The notes under the pieces were generated by a model. The model saw only the letters and a program-made list of their open reading frames with translations, ran no database searches and was not told where the DNA came from. 64,000 nucleotides of DNA from Folioceros fuciformis (Eukaryota > Anthocerotophyta > Anthocerotopsida > Anthocerotales): assembly GCA_049999805.1 (NCBI GenBank), contig JBNGIO010006217.1, positions 124,543 to 188,542 of the forward strand, given 5' to 3'. Made by a program: the position numbers and the translations under genes. Positions within the stretch are counted from its first letter, which is position 1; every line of letters starts with the position of its first letter. Shown one piece after another: positions 45,629-57,245 of the stretch.

Positions 45629-45800
45629 ACTTCCGAGGCAGCCATTATGGCTTTAAGTGGCCTTCATCCAACTTCCGAGGCAGCCATTATGGCTTTAAGT
45701 GGCCTTCATCCAACTTCCGAGGCAGCCATTATGGCTTTAAGTGGCCTTCATCCAACTTCCGAGGCAGCCATTATGGCTTTAAGTGGCCTTCATCCAACTT
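45629..45800. repeat. 42-bp tandem repeat (about 4 copies, truncated by a gap)
   Basis: Perfect copies of a 42-base unit containing CTTCCGAGGCAGCCATTATG and GGCTTTAAGTGGCCTTCATC. The array continues into the gap on the left. The period is 14 codons and the frame reads into the reverse-transcriptase-like remnant to the right. Confidence 0.9.
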
Positions 45801-46231
45801 GGGATCCCCTATTTCACAAGAGGTCTTGGAATTTTGTTGCAAAGGAGCCTTTTTGTTTAGATAGGGCTATATTCGGGCGGGCCCTCATATCTACCCCACA
45901 TCTTTCTTCTGGGGATTTGTTAGGGACAGTCTATGCCCATCATCATGACTACCTTTCTCACGAGGATCTCTCTTATCGTTTTCTAGAGCTATTTCTTTTG
46001 GCTGGTGCGGATGCAAGAGGGGAAGTTTTCCCTCAAGTTTCACAGGTTTTAGGGGCACGTAGGTTGCTGGCCATAGAGAAGGCCACTCTTGGGGTGCGTC
46101 TCATCGTTGTCGGAGAGGTTTTCTTGCATCTCATTGGTCGTGTTAGAAATGAGTGGCTTAGGACAACACATCGAAAGCGTACTTATTCTAAATTAACAAC
46201 TAAATATTTATGTCATATTAAAGAGTGGTAG
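45801..46231 (+). pseudogene. Retroelement reverse-transcriptase remnant (N-terminal part)
   Basis: An open frame in phase with the 42-base repeats encodes LGARRLLAIEKATLGVRLIV followed by VGEVFLHLIGRVRNEWLR. This resembles the fingers/palm start of LINE-like reverse transcriptases (normally K...VRPIAVGE...RLIGR). Downstream palm motifs including the catalytic FADD-type box are missing, so it is a fragment. It may belong to the same element type as the remnant at 49862-51030. Confidence 0.5.
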
Positions 46232-46260
46232 AAGAACTTTGCTTATAGTCTAAGCAGGGT

Positions 46261-46461
46261 TGTTACTATAGAATAAATAGTGTCTAGGACAGTATCGTGG
46301 TGACCCTCAAGTAAACATGGGGCCATGGCCATGCTCTATAGTGTAGTGGTGATGAGATAAGCATCAATGTTTGAGCTATTAGAGCTCTCACATGATTTTC
46401 ACCCTCCGTGTCTTATATAGTATTTCCTCTTAATAATGGCTAGATCCATATATTTCTAACA
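46261..46461 (+). mobile_element. Candidate 5' LTR of a Copia retrotransposon
   Basis: A 201-base segment begins TGTTA and ends TAACA, the short inverted ends usual for Copia LTRs. It is followed immediately by TGGTATTATCAGAGCC, close to the initiator-Met tRNA primer-binding site used by plant Copia elements (TGGTATCAGAGCC with three extra bases). Copia gag-like sequence follows. No matching 3' LTR is found in the window. Confidence 0.55.
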
Positions 46462-47162
46462 TGGTATTATCAGAGCCGAGTTCTATAGCCTAGGCTCTAT
46501 AGCCTAGTAGTTTTCTCTTGGTTAGTATAGTTGCGTACTCACATCAACATCTTTTGCATAGTTCTTAGTAGAGTGCAAGGTACAAACACTTAGCCTTGTG
46601 CTTGTGAGAATTTACAAATAATTACATAGATTTTAGCTTAGGGCTTGTGGGAGCTTATGTGTAGTTGTAAAGGTATTGATAGTATTCATTCTATAACAAG
46701 AGGTTGAAAGTTAAGAGGAGTGACATATGGTTAACTAGTACTGAGACGTATTTTGGAGAAGTTTACAAGCACAAACTTACCCTTATGGAAGTTGAAGTTA
46801 CAGATGATTCTGATGGAAAAAGAAATATGGCAATATATTGACCTAGGCCTTGAAGATCTACCCATAGATAGGGATTGAATTTTAGATCGTAAAGCCTTGG
46901 CCACAATCCCTCTTAGTGTATCTGATAGTGTGCTTTTATAATTGCATTCATGTACAACAGCAAAGGCGGCATGGAACATGCTCTGCCATACTTATGAAAA
47001 GAGAAGTCTAGTTAACGAGATATTGTTGGAACAACAACTATCTAACTTTAAAATGGTTGAAGGCAGTCCATACAAGAACATGTGAACAAGTTAAAATTTT
47101 TGATAGATCACATGTAGGTGTCAGATATTAAACCATCTTGAGCAAAAATTATTACTCTGTTG
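46462..47162 (+). pseudogene. Copia gag remnant, first part
   Basis: Conceptual translation with stops and frameshifts gives AKAAWNMLCHTYEKRSLVNE followed by ILLEQQLSNFKMVEG, matching the gag region (UBN2 type) of plant Copia polyproteins. It is broken by stops, and interrupted at 47162 by a LINE insertion. The gag reading resumes at 49103. Confidence 0.75.
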
Positions 47163-49083
47163 CATATTATTCAGCCGCGCGGATTGGGAGGTCTTGGGGT
47201 GGTGGACCCGGTTGCCAAGATGAAAGTTTTGCATGCGCAGTGGGTTGTTAGGGCAGCTGATCCGGCATACTATCCTTGGAAGAGCCTTCTAACACAGCAC
47301 TTGGATTGCACCCAAGATGTCCCCAGGGTAGGAGGCATATGGACAACATTCTAGCCGACAAACCGCTATTGGATACTACAGATTGCTCCCCGCTTTTTAA
47401 GTCTATTTGGAGTAGTTATCTTGAGGTCAAACATTATGTTCTTCCGGGCAACTTCTCCCATGTGGATGATGTTCTTGGTATCCCTTTGCAGGGTTTCTCG
47501 AGATTATGGGTACAAGACTTTAGGTCCAGGGTATATCGGTCACAAATCTTCGGGCTGGCTTGTCAGAAAGGCGTTATCCGGCTTGGACATTTATGAAACA
47601 GAGTTGAGTCCCGCTGGAAAGAAGTAGCGGAGGTCAAAGGGGAGTTTGGAATTGGGGCCCGGCAAGTCAGGTTCATTTTTTCATGGTTGCACAAGGGATT
47701 AGAGGAAAAGGTGCAATAGCTCTTAAGGCAGAAACCTACCATGGGAGAGGAAGGGTGGTACGCTTACTCCATGGATAGTAGGGGAAGCGAGTCAGAGGAG
47801 GAGGATGAGCATGACGAAGCAATGGATCTGGAAAGGGCAATTTTGTTTGCGAGAGCTGATGGCAAAGAGATGCTGGAGTCGTTCCAGGTCGTGGCTCCTG
47901 ACGGTTCTCTGGAAGTGCAGGGTAGGGACGATGGGGAAAGCCGAGGGGGAGAGCTGCGGGCTATCACTGTCCTCTATAAATCCGCTCAGGCAGGGCGATG
48001 GTACATGGCAGGCGAACACCCAATTGAGTCACGTACCTCCGATAAAACAAAGGTTCAGTGTTGGTTCCGATTAGGTGAGAACTGGGCTCTGACCTTTAGA
48101 CTAGATCTTTACAGGTGGCCCAAGCGTCCGGGGTGCAAGAAGGATACTTCTCGATCTTTCTTCAACTTCCCAACGGCGGATCTGTTCCTCTAGTTGGTGC
48201 GAGCGCAGAAAGTCAAGCAAAGACAACCAATTGCGCCCCAACTGCAGCTAGCTAGACGACGACAAAGGGAAGCCATCAAGCTCCTATGGAAGTCCATAGG
48301 AGTCCCACCCAAGGTCAGGTTTATGATTTGGTGTTTCTTTCAAGCGTGTTTGCCTAATGCGGATCGCTGGTATGGGCTATTAGCTCCAGTGGGTGAGGAT
48401 GTGTGTCGACAGTGCACCGAGGGGGCTCCGAACAAGAGCCAACACATATTCTTTCACTGCAGTTTTGCTCAAGAGATGTGGAGGGAGCTGGGCAGGTGGC
48501 TTTGATTGATCTTTCCTAGTGCTAACCTCAGGATCATGAGTCAATCATCCCTATTCGGGTTGGACGCAGCCTCGGGCAAGCCTCTCCTGAAAACCCAATG
48601 GTGGGGCTTACTGTGGTCTTCGTGTCTCTTTCACCTTTGGGCCAACTAGTCCGAGGTGGTTTATGGTGGACAAAAGTCGGCCTCGCCGAAAGCTTTGCTC
48701 TTGCGCATATGGGAGCATTTAGTGATAGCAGCAGAAGCCCTGGAGCAATCCCGACGGAATCAGTTCAAGAGGAAAGACTGGAGGACGGCGGGTCTCCTAT
48801 TGCATGGGAAAGATCGTTGGAATCACTCGTGCCCCTGAGTATTTAGGGTCTGTGAGAGGCTTGGAGGTGGACGTATCAGAGGCTTTGGCAGTATGCGGGT
48901 GACATCGGATTGGGGAGCGCTTGTAGAGCGCCTTGTCTTGAGTTTTGGGCTCTAGGCCAGTTCCCCCCCCCCTCCCTCTTTTTGGCACTCGACTTATGTA
49001 CATACGCTAGCAAGGTTTTCCTTTGTATTGTAAGTGGGAGGAGCCTATCCACTCATAATCAGAGTTATTTTCTTTGCGAAAAA
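47163..49083 (+). mobile_element. 5'-truncated LINE retrotransposon with poly(A) tail and target-site duplication
   Basis: The insertion is bounded by a perfect 19-base duplication, AAAAATTATTACTCTGTTG, at 47144-47162 and 49084-49102. A poly(A) run precedes and merges into the right copy (about 49079-49088). It starts in the reverse-transcriptase thumb region (PRGLGGLGVVDPVAKMKVLH) and carries the C-terminal zinc-binding domain of plant LINEs at 48194-48505 (KLLWKSIGVPPKVRFMIWCF, then CRQCTEG and HIFFHC). The catalytic reverse transcriptase and the endonuclease are absent, so it was dead on arrival. The frame is broken at several places. Confidence 0.85.
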
Positions 49084-49102
49084 AAAAATTATTACTCTGT
49101 TG

Positions 49103-49600
49103 TTGGGTAATCTTCCTTCAATTTAGACTCCTTTTGTTGTAGCTTTCAGGACAAGTGTTGCAATGCATCCTAGTGATAAACTGGCCACTTTGGATGAGGT
49201 AGTTGGTTTGCTCTTGCAGGAAGAGCTGGCCTATTTTTCAAAAAAGGCACATTCTCAGGATTTAGTATTGTATTCTAAAAAGGGCAAACAAAGGACATAC
49301 ATTGCGAATGTCCTTGAGGGCTTTGGAATGCAAAATTGCAAGCTAGTGAAGATACCAATGGTGTTGAATGAAAAGCTGTCGAAGGAAATGAGTCCTATGA
49401 CTGAGGAAGAAAAGGCAAAGGTAGATAAAACTCTCTACCAATGTATGGTTGGCTGCCTTACATATTTGTCTATAGGCACAAGGCCTGGCATTGCAGAGGT
49501 AGTGGGAGTAGCTAGCTAATTTTTTATCAATCTTGATCAACAACATTTTCAAGCCGTGAAAAGGATCATGAGGTATTTGAGTCTTGATCGTTGGTATCAT
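49103..49600 (+). pseudogene. Copia remnant, second part: gag end fused to reverse-transcriptase end
   Basis: Gag sequence resumes after the LINE (MHPSDKLATLDEVVGLLLQE), then jumps within one frame to the end of the Copia reverse transcriptase: YIANVLEGFGMQNCKLVKIP, TLYQCMVGCLTYLSIGTRPG, IAEVVGVAS. Integrase and most of the polymerase are missing, so the element has a large internal deletion. A stop follows at 49517-49519. Confidence 0.8.
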
Positions 49601-49835
49601 GGGTATGCACACATCGATGTGTACTAGCTCTAAGAGCCCCAATCTTAGGGAATCAAGAGCAGTGAAGCTTCCTCATGATACAACATTGATAGGAGTGATT
49701 ATCACCTGTGTCTCTAACATTCAAACTTAAACTCTCAACCAAATTCTGGGACTGCATCAATTTAAGAGTATTAATGTTAGTATGGCCCAGACGTTGATGC
49801 CAAAGACTTAAAGACATTCAAGCTGTTATTGGAGC
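49601..49835 (-). pseudogene. Inverted Copia fragment (GAG-pre-integrase and integrase start)
   Basis: On the minus strand the sequence encodes SLWHQRLGHTNINTLKLMQS, the conserved pre-integrase block of Copia polyproteins, and after a stop and frameshift LLELVHIDVCIPM, the start of the integrase (usually LELVHSDVCGPM). It abuts the plus-strand fragment head-on near 49590, showing an inversion or two different copies joined. Confidence 0.75.
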
Positions 49836-49861
49836 GCCTTGCTTCGGACCCTCATGACGAG

Positions 49862-51030
49862 TCAACATGGACATTGTTTCTCTTTCTTCCCAGGTGGTGC
49901 CTTCGTCGTTCCAAGGGTGGCCTTTCTGGTCACAAGGAAGTGGCCTCCCGCCTTCATCGGTTCCGGGCGCAGGATTGGGAGGCTTNNNNNNNNNNNNNNN
50001 NNNNNNNNNNNNNNNNNNNNNNNNNNNNNNNNNNNNNNNNNNNNNNNNNNNNNNNNNNNNNNNNNNNNNNNNNNNNNNNNNNNNNAGTGGCCTCCCGCCT
50101 TCATCGGTTCCGGGCGCAGGATTGGGAGGCTTTATAGGTGGAGGCCGGTTGTGCCACGAGATCAAGGTTGGAATCCGCCAAGTTGCACCAGGTCCATCAG
50201 GCAAAGGCACGTCTCAAGAGGTGTCTTTTACTTGGTCGGGCGGGGGAGTTTGCAAGAGCCGCCGAGGCCCTTCGGCCAGAGCCAATGGTGTCGCTCTTGG
50301 AGGAGTCCATCACCGCCCTCTGTGCTTTGCATCTAGGCTTTCCGAATTGCACTAGCTTCTTTCTCTACCGCGATGAGGTTCTGCCTTGGTTTGGTCCAGC
50401 TGTTGGCGTGGTCTCTCTCTTCTTGTAGCTATGGGGTCCCCCTCGATGACCCCGGGAGCCACCTGACACGTTGCCCTATCGGCGGGCAATGCATCGCCAC
50501 CTATAATGTAGTGAGGGACGTTATGTTTTCTTTGGCCGAGGAGGGTGGCTTCTTCCCCTACAAGGAGCACCCATATACCTTGCTAAATGGCATCTCCCTC
50601 ATTGTAGACCTTTTCCTGACCAAGGGGGACCAGGTTTCTATAATGGATGTGGTGGTCGCAGATTCTACTTGGACAACCATCAGTAAGCACGTCGTTATCA
50701 ACCCCCTGGGTTGGGCAACAGAAGGAAGCGCGACAAGGAAGACTTGAACGTACACGCCCGTACAGCAGGGTCACTTGTTCATCCCCCTTGCTATTAAAAC
50801 ACATGGGGCTATGGGTAAGGATTTTTCCAGGTTTTTGAAAACATGCGCGAAGGCTCATCACGTCAGTAGGAGCGGCATAGGGCTTCCCCTATCCAGCGTG
50901 GTGGCATTTTTCCAGCAACGGGTTTTGATTGCGCTACAAAAGGTAATAGCAAATGCAATTTTTCGGACAACATCGAGCATGGCAAATGCAGCGTCAGCGG
51001 TCCCGATGGTAAGTAGGCCATACCTTATAC
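49862..51030 (+). pseudogene. Remnant of a second retroelement type, internally deleted
   Basis: Fragments in several frames read ARLKRCLLLGRAGEFARAAE, then DDPGSHLTRCPIGGQCIATY with NVVRDVMFSLAEEGGFFPYK, DVVVADSTWTTISKHVVINP, and GAMGKDFSRFLKTCAKAHHV. These resemble the pre-polymerase and post-polymerase regions of reverse-transcriptase proteins found in streptophyte retroelements (HxDxxRD-like block followed by DVVV). The polymerase between them is missing. A 100-N gap at 49986-50085 is flanked on both sides by the same 47-base sequence. Confidence 0.5.
49986..50085. other. 100-N assembly gap flanked by identical sequence
   Basis: The 47 bases before the gap (49939-49985) are repeated exactly after it (50086-50132). 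Either a tandem repeat was collapsed here or the join is an assembly artefact. Confidence 0.95.
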
Positions 51031-53314
51031 CTGAATGTGAAATCTTAGGGGCGATAGGGAGTTACAGGCTACGCAGATGAGGGGATTAGGACCCCCATTC
51101 TTGGCTTTTCCGCATTGTGGGTTGTTCCCCTTGTCACAGGGTAGATGGAATTTTCATCTCTTTTTTTCTATAAAGTCTCCACGTTTCATATGGAGAGGAA
51201 TAAGAAGATGAAGTGGAGATGCTTGGATGTTATGTAGGAGTAAAGAAAATTCAAAACATAAACAAGGCTATGTATGAAACTAGAACGCAAAAGAATATTT
51301 GGCTAGTTTATTTGGAGGAAACAAATTTAGAGTCTTGCGATGATGAACTGTGATGAGTATTTAATTTGCTTATGTTTCTCAAGATGACCTAATCTAGGTA
51401 CTGTTCTGTAGCTCTTCTTAAGGTCCATATTTTGTGGTTTGTTTTTCATATATATAGTTCATATGGTGTCAAGTAGAACACGGGAAAGTTATAGCCATAC
51501 AAGATGGTATTTTTAAGTTTTATAAAATGTTCGTATAGAAGTTGCTACTAATTGGCAAAGGTGCAACCAAGCTTAGTTTTACGAAATTGGCTCTTACCCT
51601 TTGACTTGCATTCAATCATATCTAGGAAATCCAAAAAGCACATTTCAACATCATTTTGGAGAGTTGCTCAAGCTCTACATCATGGTTTTTTTTGTTTTGA
51701 TAGAATGTTTATATGGATCTAGTTATGAATAGGGAAAAGTGTAGCCTAACTTAGTTTTATCCAATTATATCTTGCCCTTTACTAGCATTCAGTCCAAGCC
51801 TTGAAATCAAAGAAGCACGTACCATACCCCATTGTGTAGATATGCTCAAGCTCTATATAATGGTGTTCAATTGTGGACGTCAAGTGAGCACAACCGGGTG
51901 TTTTTTCTACACAATGTGCTCATAACAATGAGTAAGATCTGATAAAGTTGTAATCAACTTAAGGTTGATTCTTCAGTCCTATGGAAAGAGCAGCCATGTC
52001 TCTAATAATGTCACTTTCATTTTCCTCTTAGGCTTCTAATTTTTGAGACATGGAACTCAAGAGATTAATAGTATCAAATGCATTATCTTGACCGATCATC
52101 CTCTTTTTGGACATGACTTTATTGTTGACTCCACTTGTCAAAGAACTCTCCACACTCACCCTTTATGTGCAATGTATGAGCCTNNNNNNNNNNGAACTCT
52201 CCACACTCACCCTTTATGTGCAATGTATGAGCCTCACACACAACATGAGCACGATTATGCATGTCAAGGTCAAAAAAGTTAGATTATACACATGTTTCAT
52301 ATTTATTGTCAACTGGTATGGCATTGTGAACCTCGTCCATAATTTCAATTTCCACTTCTACATATAGGGCTCTGAATTCTTACCATAAGGCAACTTGCAA
52401 ATGTTGTTCTTGGCACTACATAAGGCAATGAGAAGTTAGTGGCAAATAAAAAACCATTCACTTGTAAGGTTTACAACAAGTGGCTTATTTTATTCACTTG
52501 AAAGCCTTGTGACAACTTGTAAACCTTAAAACAAGTGACTTATTTGCAAGCTCCCGTTAAGCTGCTCTCTTGCTCAATACTAAACCCATCACATTCATCG
52601 TCACTACTAAAATCACTACCACTTATGTACCAAAATCTACTTTTCTTGTACATGCCCTATTCACAAAGGTGATGTAAAAATGTATCCATGTCAAATAAAG
52701 GAATGGTTGCTAAATAATGTACACAACATATGGACGACTAGAAATGAGATGCGCAGATAAGGTGATCGAACTGTGATAGCGTAAATAACAAAGTCCTCAA
52801 CAATTCCAAGTTTTTGTATGACATAACCCGACCTCGTCGATCGCTTCGCCAGGAAACTATAAGTGGAATAACTTGTCATATAAAAGTATGCAGGCATCAC
52901 CCAATCCCCGACTCTCCAATTTTCCATGTCAACGGAGCCTCCTTCCATTACTGGTCCCCAGGTAGGCACAGGAAGGAGCATTTGACACTCCGATCCCATT
53001 CTCAAAATCAATTTTAGAAGAAAAAAGAAAGAATGACAGAAACTATGAAGGCGACGTCATCCGAAAAATCGGTGGCGATGCTCACCCACGACCCTAGGGA
53101 ACCTGACGATGGCGACGGTCAGGAGTTCCCACCACAGTTGTGAGATGGGATGGGGTGGGCTAGTTGGTTGTCAAGACAAACACTGAAGAAATGGAATCTT
53201 CGCACGCCTCCCCGATCGGCAACAAGTCTCCCTGCTAGGAGTTTGAAACTAGGCGGCGGTTGGCCTGGACGAGTAGTACGTGTTAGGCCAATCCTTGCGC
53301 GAGGCAATCGTGAA
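51031..53314. other. AT-rich repeat-like region without genes
   Basis: Two to three diverged copies of a roughly 200-base unit occur between about 51470 and 51900, each with CTTAGTTTTA, a CTTGCATTCA-like word, and GCTCAAGCTCTA. A 10-N gap at 52184-52193 is flanked on both sides by the same 41 bases. Around 52460-52540 words such as ACTTGTAAGGTTTACAACAAGTG and its partial complement can fold as a hairpin. No coding frame is supported. The end is the 3' leader of MO25. Confidence 0.5.
52143..52234. repeat. 41-bp direct repeat around a 10-N gap
   Basis: The sequence from GAACTCTCCACACTCACCCT to the word ATGAGCCT is present once on each side of ten Ns. Probably a collapsed tandem repeat or misjoined read ends. 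Confidence 0.9.
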
Positions 53315-56010
53315 TCATGCAACTCCGGCTGGAGCCGTCAAGCTGGAAATCTCGTTGACGACCTGTGCCTTGTCTTGTTCAAATTGCTCATCCTCTGCGT
53401 ACACCATGAGACGAAGGCTAAGCAATCAACTAAGGGCGGTACTAAACACTGCCTATCGCCTCTATCATATCTGGAGGTACCTTTTTCCGTCTTGAAGGTA
53501 CTGAAGAACCGAAGCAGCTTGGTGCGGTTGCCGACAAGGATGCTCACAACGTCAGCAGGCTTACTGGCATTTGCAACAAACACCTGAAGCCTTGAAGCAT
53601 GAACGTAAGTTAAGCCACCAAACAAGAACATGTTTCCGATGAACGAAACAGAAAAGTGAAACTGGACTTTGACGCTAAACCTTGAATACATGGAAAGCTT
53701 CAACTTGAATGTTTTTGCTTGGATCCTGTAGTTGCAATCAACCCAATAAAGCTTAAATATGGATACGATAACAGAACGTACAGCAAACAGCACACGACAC
53801 AACTGCGACAGCATGCGGGACACTGTTAACCCAAAAGCAGAGCTACCACCCACCTTCAAAAGAGTCATGAGGATAATGAGATTCTCTTTTGAGCTGACAT
53901 ATCGCATCATCACAGAGACATTTGCTCGATCCAGTAGAATGTCTCCAAGTAGCTACTTCCATCCACACTTTGTGTCAGACTTTCCATCAGAAAAGAAACA
54001 GCACCACAATTTCAGATCATGATAGAGAGTACGGTGGAGCAAGAAAGCACTAGAGACATTTTCCACCAGAAAGGACGATGTCGTACGAGAAAGTCAAGTC
54101 ACATGCACTTACAAACCTTCACTGCCTGTCGCCTTGTGATATATTTTTCTGACTCCAATAATTTAGTGTTGAAATTGGTGAAGAACTGCAGACGGAGAAC
54201 CCGGATTCAACATCGAATCCTAACTCCAGGACGGGAAAGAATTCAAAACATAAATACTCACCCATTCATAATTTTTGTTCAGGTACTCTGCGACAGTCGA
54301 CTTGTGTCTCGTCAAAAGCTCCTGATTACCGAATAATAAGACAATGCACCAAAAACGCAATTAGGGCAGGAAAAGGGCAAAGTTAGGGCGGTTCAGTCCC
54401 CTAGTTCGCAGTCTAAGCAAGAGTTCAACGCACAGCATCAGGGTACAAGAACCCGAGAAAGAAGAGAAAAGCTAATTCGAGAATATGCTTCCCACTCAAA
54501 CCCCTGTGGGAGCGATTCAGAAACCACTGTTCATTTTGCAGGTGAAAGACAAGCAAGCGCGTCTTGTAATAAGGGCCTCTTGCGGGTGTGACGCACAACT
54601 GACAGTTTGTGACGCAGCTCGTTACCGTTCACAGTATCTACAATATTGTGAACAGCAAGGAGTAAAGCTGACCTTAAAAGTTGCTGCAGCATCAGATGCC
54701 ACATCAAAATTGGGAAGCTCAATATACCCAAATATTTTTGCCATGTTTTCTGACTCCAGAACATACCTGACCATGTAACATTGGTAGCTATCAGCAGGTA
54801 TGCTAGCCGGAAAGAAACATACCAACGATCAAAACTGAAAGCCCAACATACAGAAACACTACAGGACGGTGGCAGGCTTAGGTGAGCAACGTCGGAGATG
54901 ACAAAATATCATGCCTTGGCAAACTTTACACAGCAACTTCTAACACTACAAGAGGCCGAGCTTAGCAGAACGATAAGATGCCAGCGACACCTTACCGGGT
55001 AATGCTTTGATGTCGAATACACTCTCGAAGCATGGAACCATAATGCAAAGCCACCTCGGGATTCTCATATCTGCAAAGGGAGCAAGCTAGATTACGCAGA
55101 ATACCACCAAGACGAAGTTCAACACTAGTGCCGATGACTTTTGGACAGTATTTTATCACCGACTGGTGAGAGGGAAAGGGGCTTCATGATGTTAGACCCG
55201 CAAACAGCCTCCTGACAAGGAGAATCAAACAGAAACAGTCTCGCGACAGTACCCCTTCTATGATTCAGGCCAAGGATAAGGACGCAAGAACGGGCCCTCC
55301 CCCTACTGGATGGGCCGGTTTAGGGCAACAAGAAGGCGCGACCAGGACGGATAGTCAGGTACGTTGATGCCTCGAAGATGCGTATACCCGCACCAAGAAG
55401 AAACCTCCTTCAACCCTGGCCGGGCTAGATCGCGTACTCACCCTGCAATAAGCCGATCCAGCAAATCCTTGTTCGCCTCCAAGTAGTCACAGGCAACAAG
55501 GCGGGATTGCACCTGCTGCCGCTGCAAGTTGGCAACCACTTGCGTGATATCCTTACGTGCCTACACGACGCCATCGACGCATATCAGACAGCTGCTCCAG
55601 AAGCAAAGAAGGGAACATGGAAAACTAATATCAGCCTGCCACCTCCAGTTCGAGCTTGGGAAGCACTAGGATAAGAAGCCTCAACGTGTTCTCCCGAAAC
55701 ACCTCCTGCGTCAATTGCGCTTGCACCTCCGGCACAGGCTCGCACTCGCTGTTCCCGTATAGAGCGATCTTCAGTTCCCGAATGTCCTTCACCAATTCGG
55801 CAATCTGCCATAGGCGCAGCCGCAACAAGATAAGAGATCCGCACTGGTGGCGGCATTGCCCGCTGCTTGGCAAGCAAGCAGACACCGCACCTTCTCCTCC
55901 CTCTTAGGGTCGCGCAATGGCAGCTGATCCACAGTAAGCAGAAGGTCCCTGGTCGCCCGGACAAGCTCTTGAGCCGTCCGGGGCTTGGTCTTGAACAAAC
56001 CCTTGGGCAT
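53315..56010 (-). CDS. MO25: MO25/CAB39-like scaffold protein
   Basis: Eleven exons in transcript order: 56010-55891, 55804-55643, 55560-55442, 55070-54996, 54766-54673, 54321-54262, 54185-54117, 53952-53854, 53725-53681, 53583-53481, 53394-53315. They give 341 residues, the normal family length. MO25 is an Armadillo-like helical scaffold that activates STE20/LKB1-type kinases and acts in cell polarity and division (Hym1 in yeast). Landmarks: [131 protein letters not shown]. Every exon joins in phase. It is the first intact gene after the transposon cluster. Confidence 0.95.
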
Positions 56011-56502
56011 GGCTCCTGCCTAGCCTGCTCCCCACTCTTCCTTCAAATTACGGTGCACTGCACACGCGCAGCTGTGCTCGCCTTCATCGGCGGTGCTGTG
56101 CACCTTGCTGGCCCCAAATTCGGCTCCCACCTGCAGCGGCTCCCGGGAGCTGAGGGATTCACAGATAGCACCAGCAGAGTCCCTCGACCGTCACACCGCT
56201 AGCCCCAGCATCGAGCAGGAACAAGCCGGAGAGATCGAGCGTGCCAACAATATCGTCCACACATGCTCTTCCTCCGCTGATCCTCCACATCTTCCCAGCC
56301 TCCGCTGCGCAGGCACAATCACCATGCGCTTCCTTGCACCTCCCCGAAGCAATGAGCAATGCCTGGCCCCAGCCGCTTCCAATGCTCGGCTAAAGTAAGA
56401 ATAATGGGATCATAGCGATCGTCACCAATCACTCAACTGCTTTCACCACACTTGGATCGATGCGGACCCATGTGCACATATCTCTCTGTACTCTCATGCA
56501 CA

Positions 56503-56536
56503 TATATATATATATATATATATACATATATATATA
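56503..56536. repeat. (TA)n microsatellite
   Basis: An AT/TA run with one C interruption in gene-free DNA. Confidence 0.9.
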
Positions 56537-56788
56537 CGTCTTTTATCACATAACACATTCTATATATTAGACTTGGAGAACTTTCATCTCGCAAACAGGT
56601 TTTCGAATAAGATCTCATTATTATAAGCTATATTATTTCTTTTCCTAATATTTTATTCGAAAACATGTTCTACTGTATGTTGCATATATTCTTCCTAGAG
56701 AGAGATGTGATATCTTCCCCTGGTTGTGCAGATCTTGTCAAACTTTTCTCTTGGTACACCAAACTTCGTTCCTCCTTTTTATGTGCCG

Positions 56789-56935
56789 GACACCTAGATT
56801 GTGTGCTAGGGACACTAGGGACACCCAGATTGTGTGCTAGGGACACTAGGGACACCCAAATTGTGTGCTAGGGACACCGAGATTATGTGCTAGGGACACT
56901 AGGGACACCCAGATTGTGTGCTAGGGTTTAGGGTT
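56789..56935. repeat. 31-bp tandem repeat ending in a telomere-like motif
   Basis: About four units of a 31-base sequence (ACACCCAGATTGTGTGCTAG plus GGACACTAGGG), one shortened. The last unit runs into AGGGTTTAGGGTT (56923-56935), i.e. nearly two copies of the plant telomere repeat TTTAGGG. Confidence 0.85.
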
Positions 56936-57024
56936 GCCTCAAACACACAACTTCTTTCTCCAAGGCTTACACTGGTTATCACCTCTATGATTCTCAATCG
57001 AGTCAACAAGACTACAAAGAACAA

Positions 57025-57245
57025 CCACAAGCTATCGAGGACCTTGGGGATCAAAAGGCAAGGATAGGAAAGATAGGGAGTGACCACAAGCTACCGAGGA
57101 CCTTGGGGATCAAAAGGCAAGGATAGAAAAGATAGGGAGTGACCACAAGCTAATGAGGACCTTGTGGATAGAAAAAGTAGGGAGCGACCACAAGCTACCG
57201 AGGACCTTGGGGATCAAAAGGCAGTGATAGAAAAGGTAGGAAGCC
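57025..57245. repeat. 59-bp tandem repeat, four units
   Basis: Units begin (CCACAAGCTA) at 57025, 57084, 57143 and 57188; the third is shortened by 14 bases. Shared words are GAGGACCTTGGGGATCAAAA and GATAGGGAGTGA. Confidence 0.88.

Noticed and set aside
57025-57245. Regularly spaced repeats considered as a CRISPR-like array
   Set aside because: Units are head-to-tail without spacers, in a plant nuclear genome; it is an ordinary tandem repeat.
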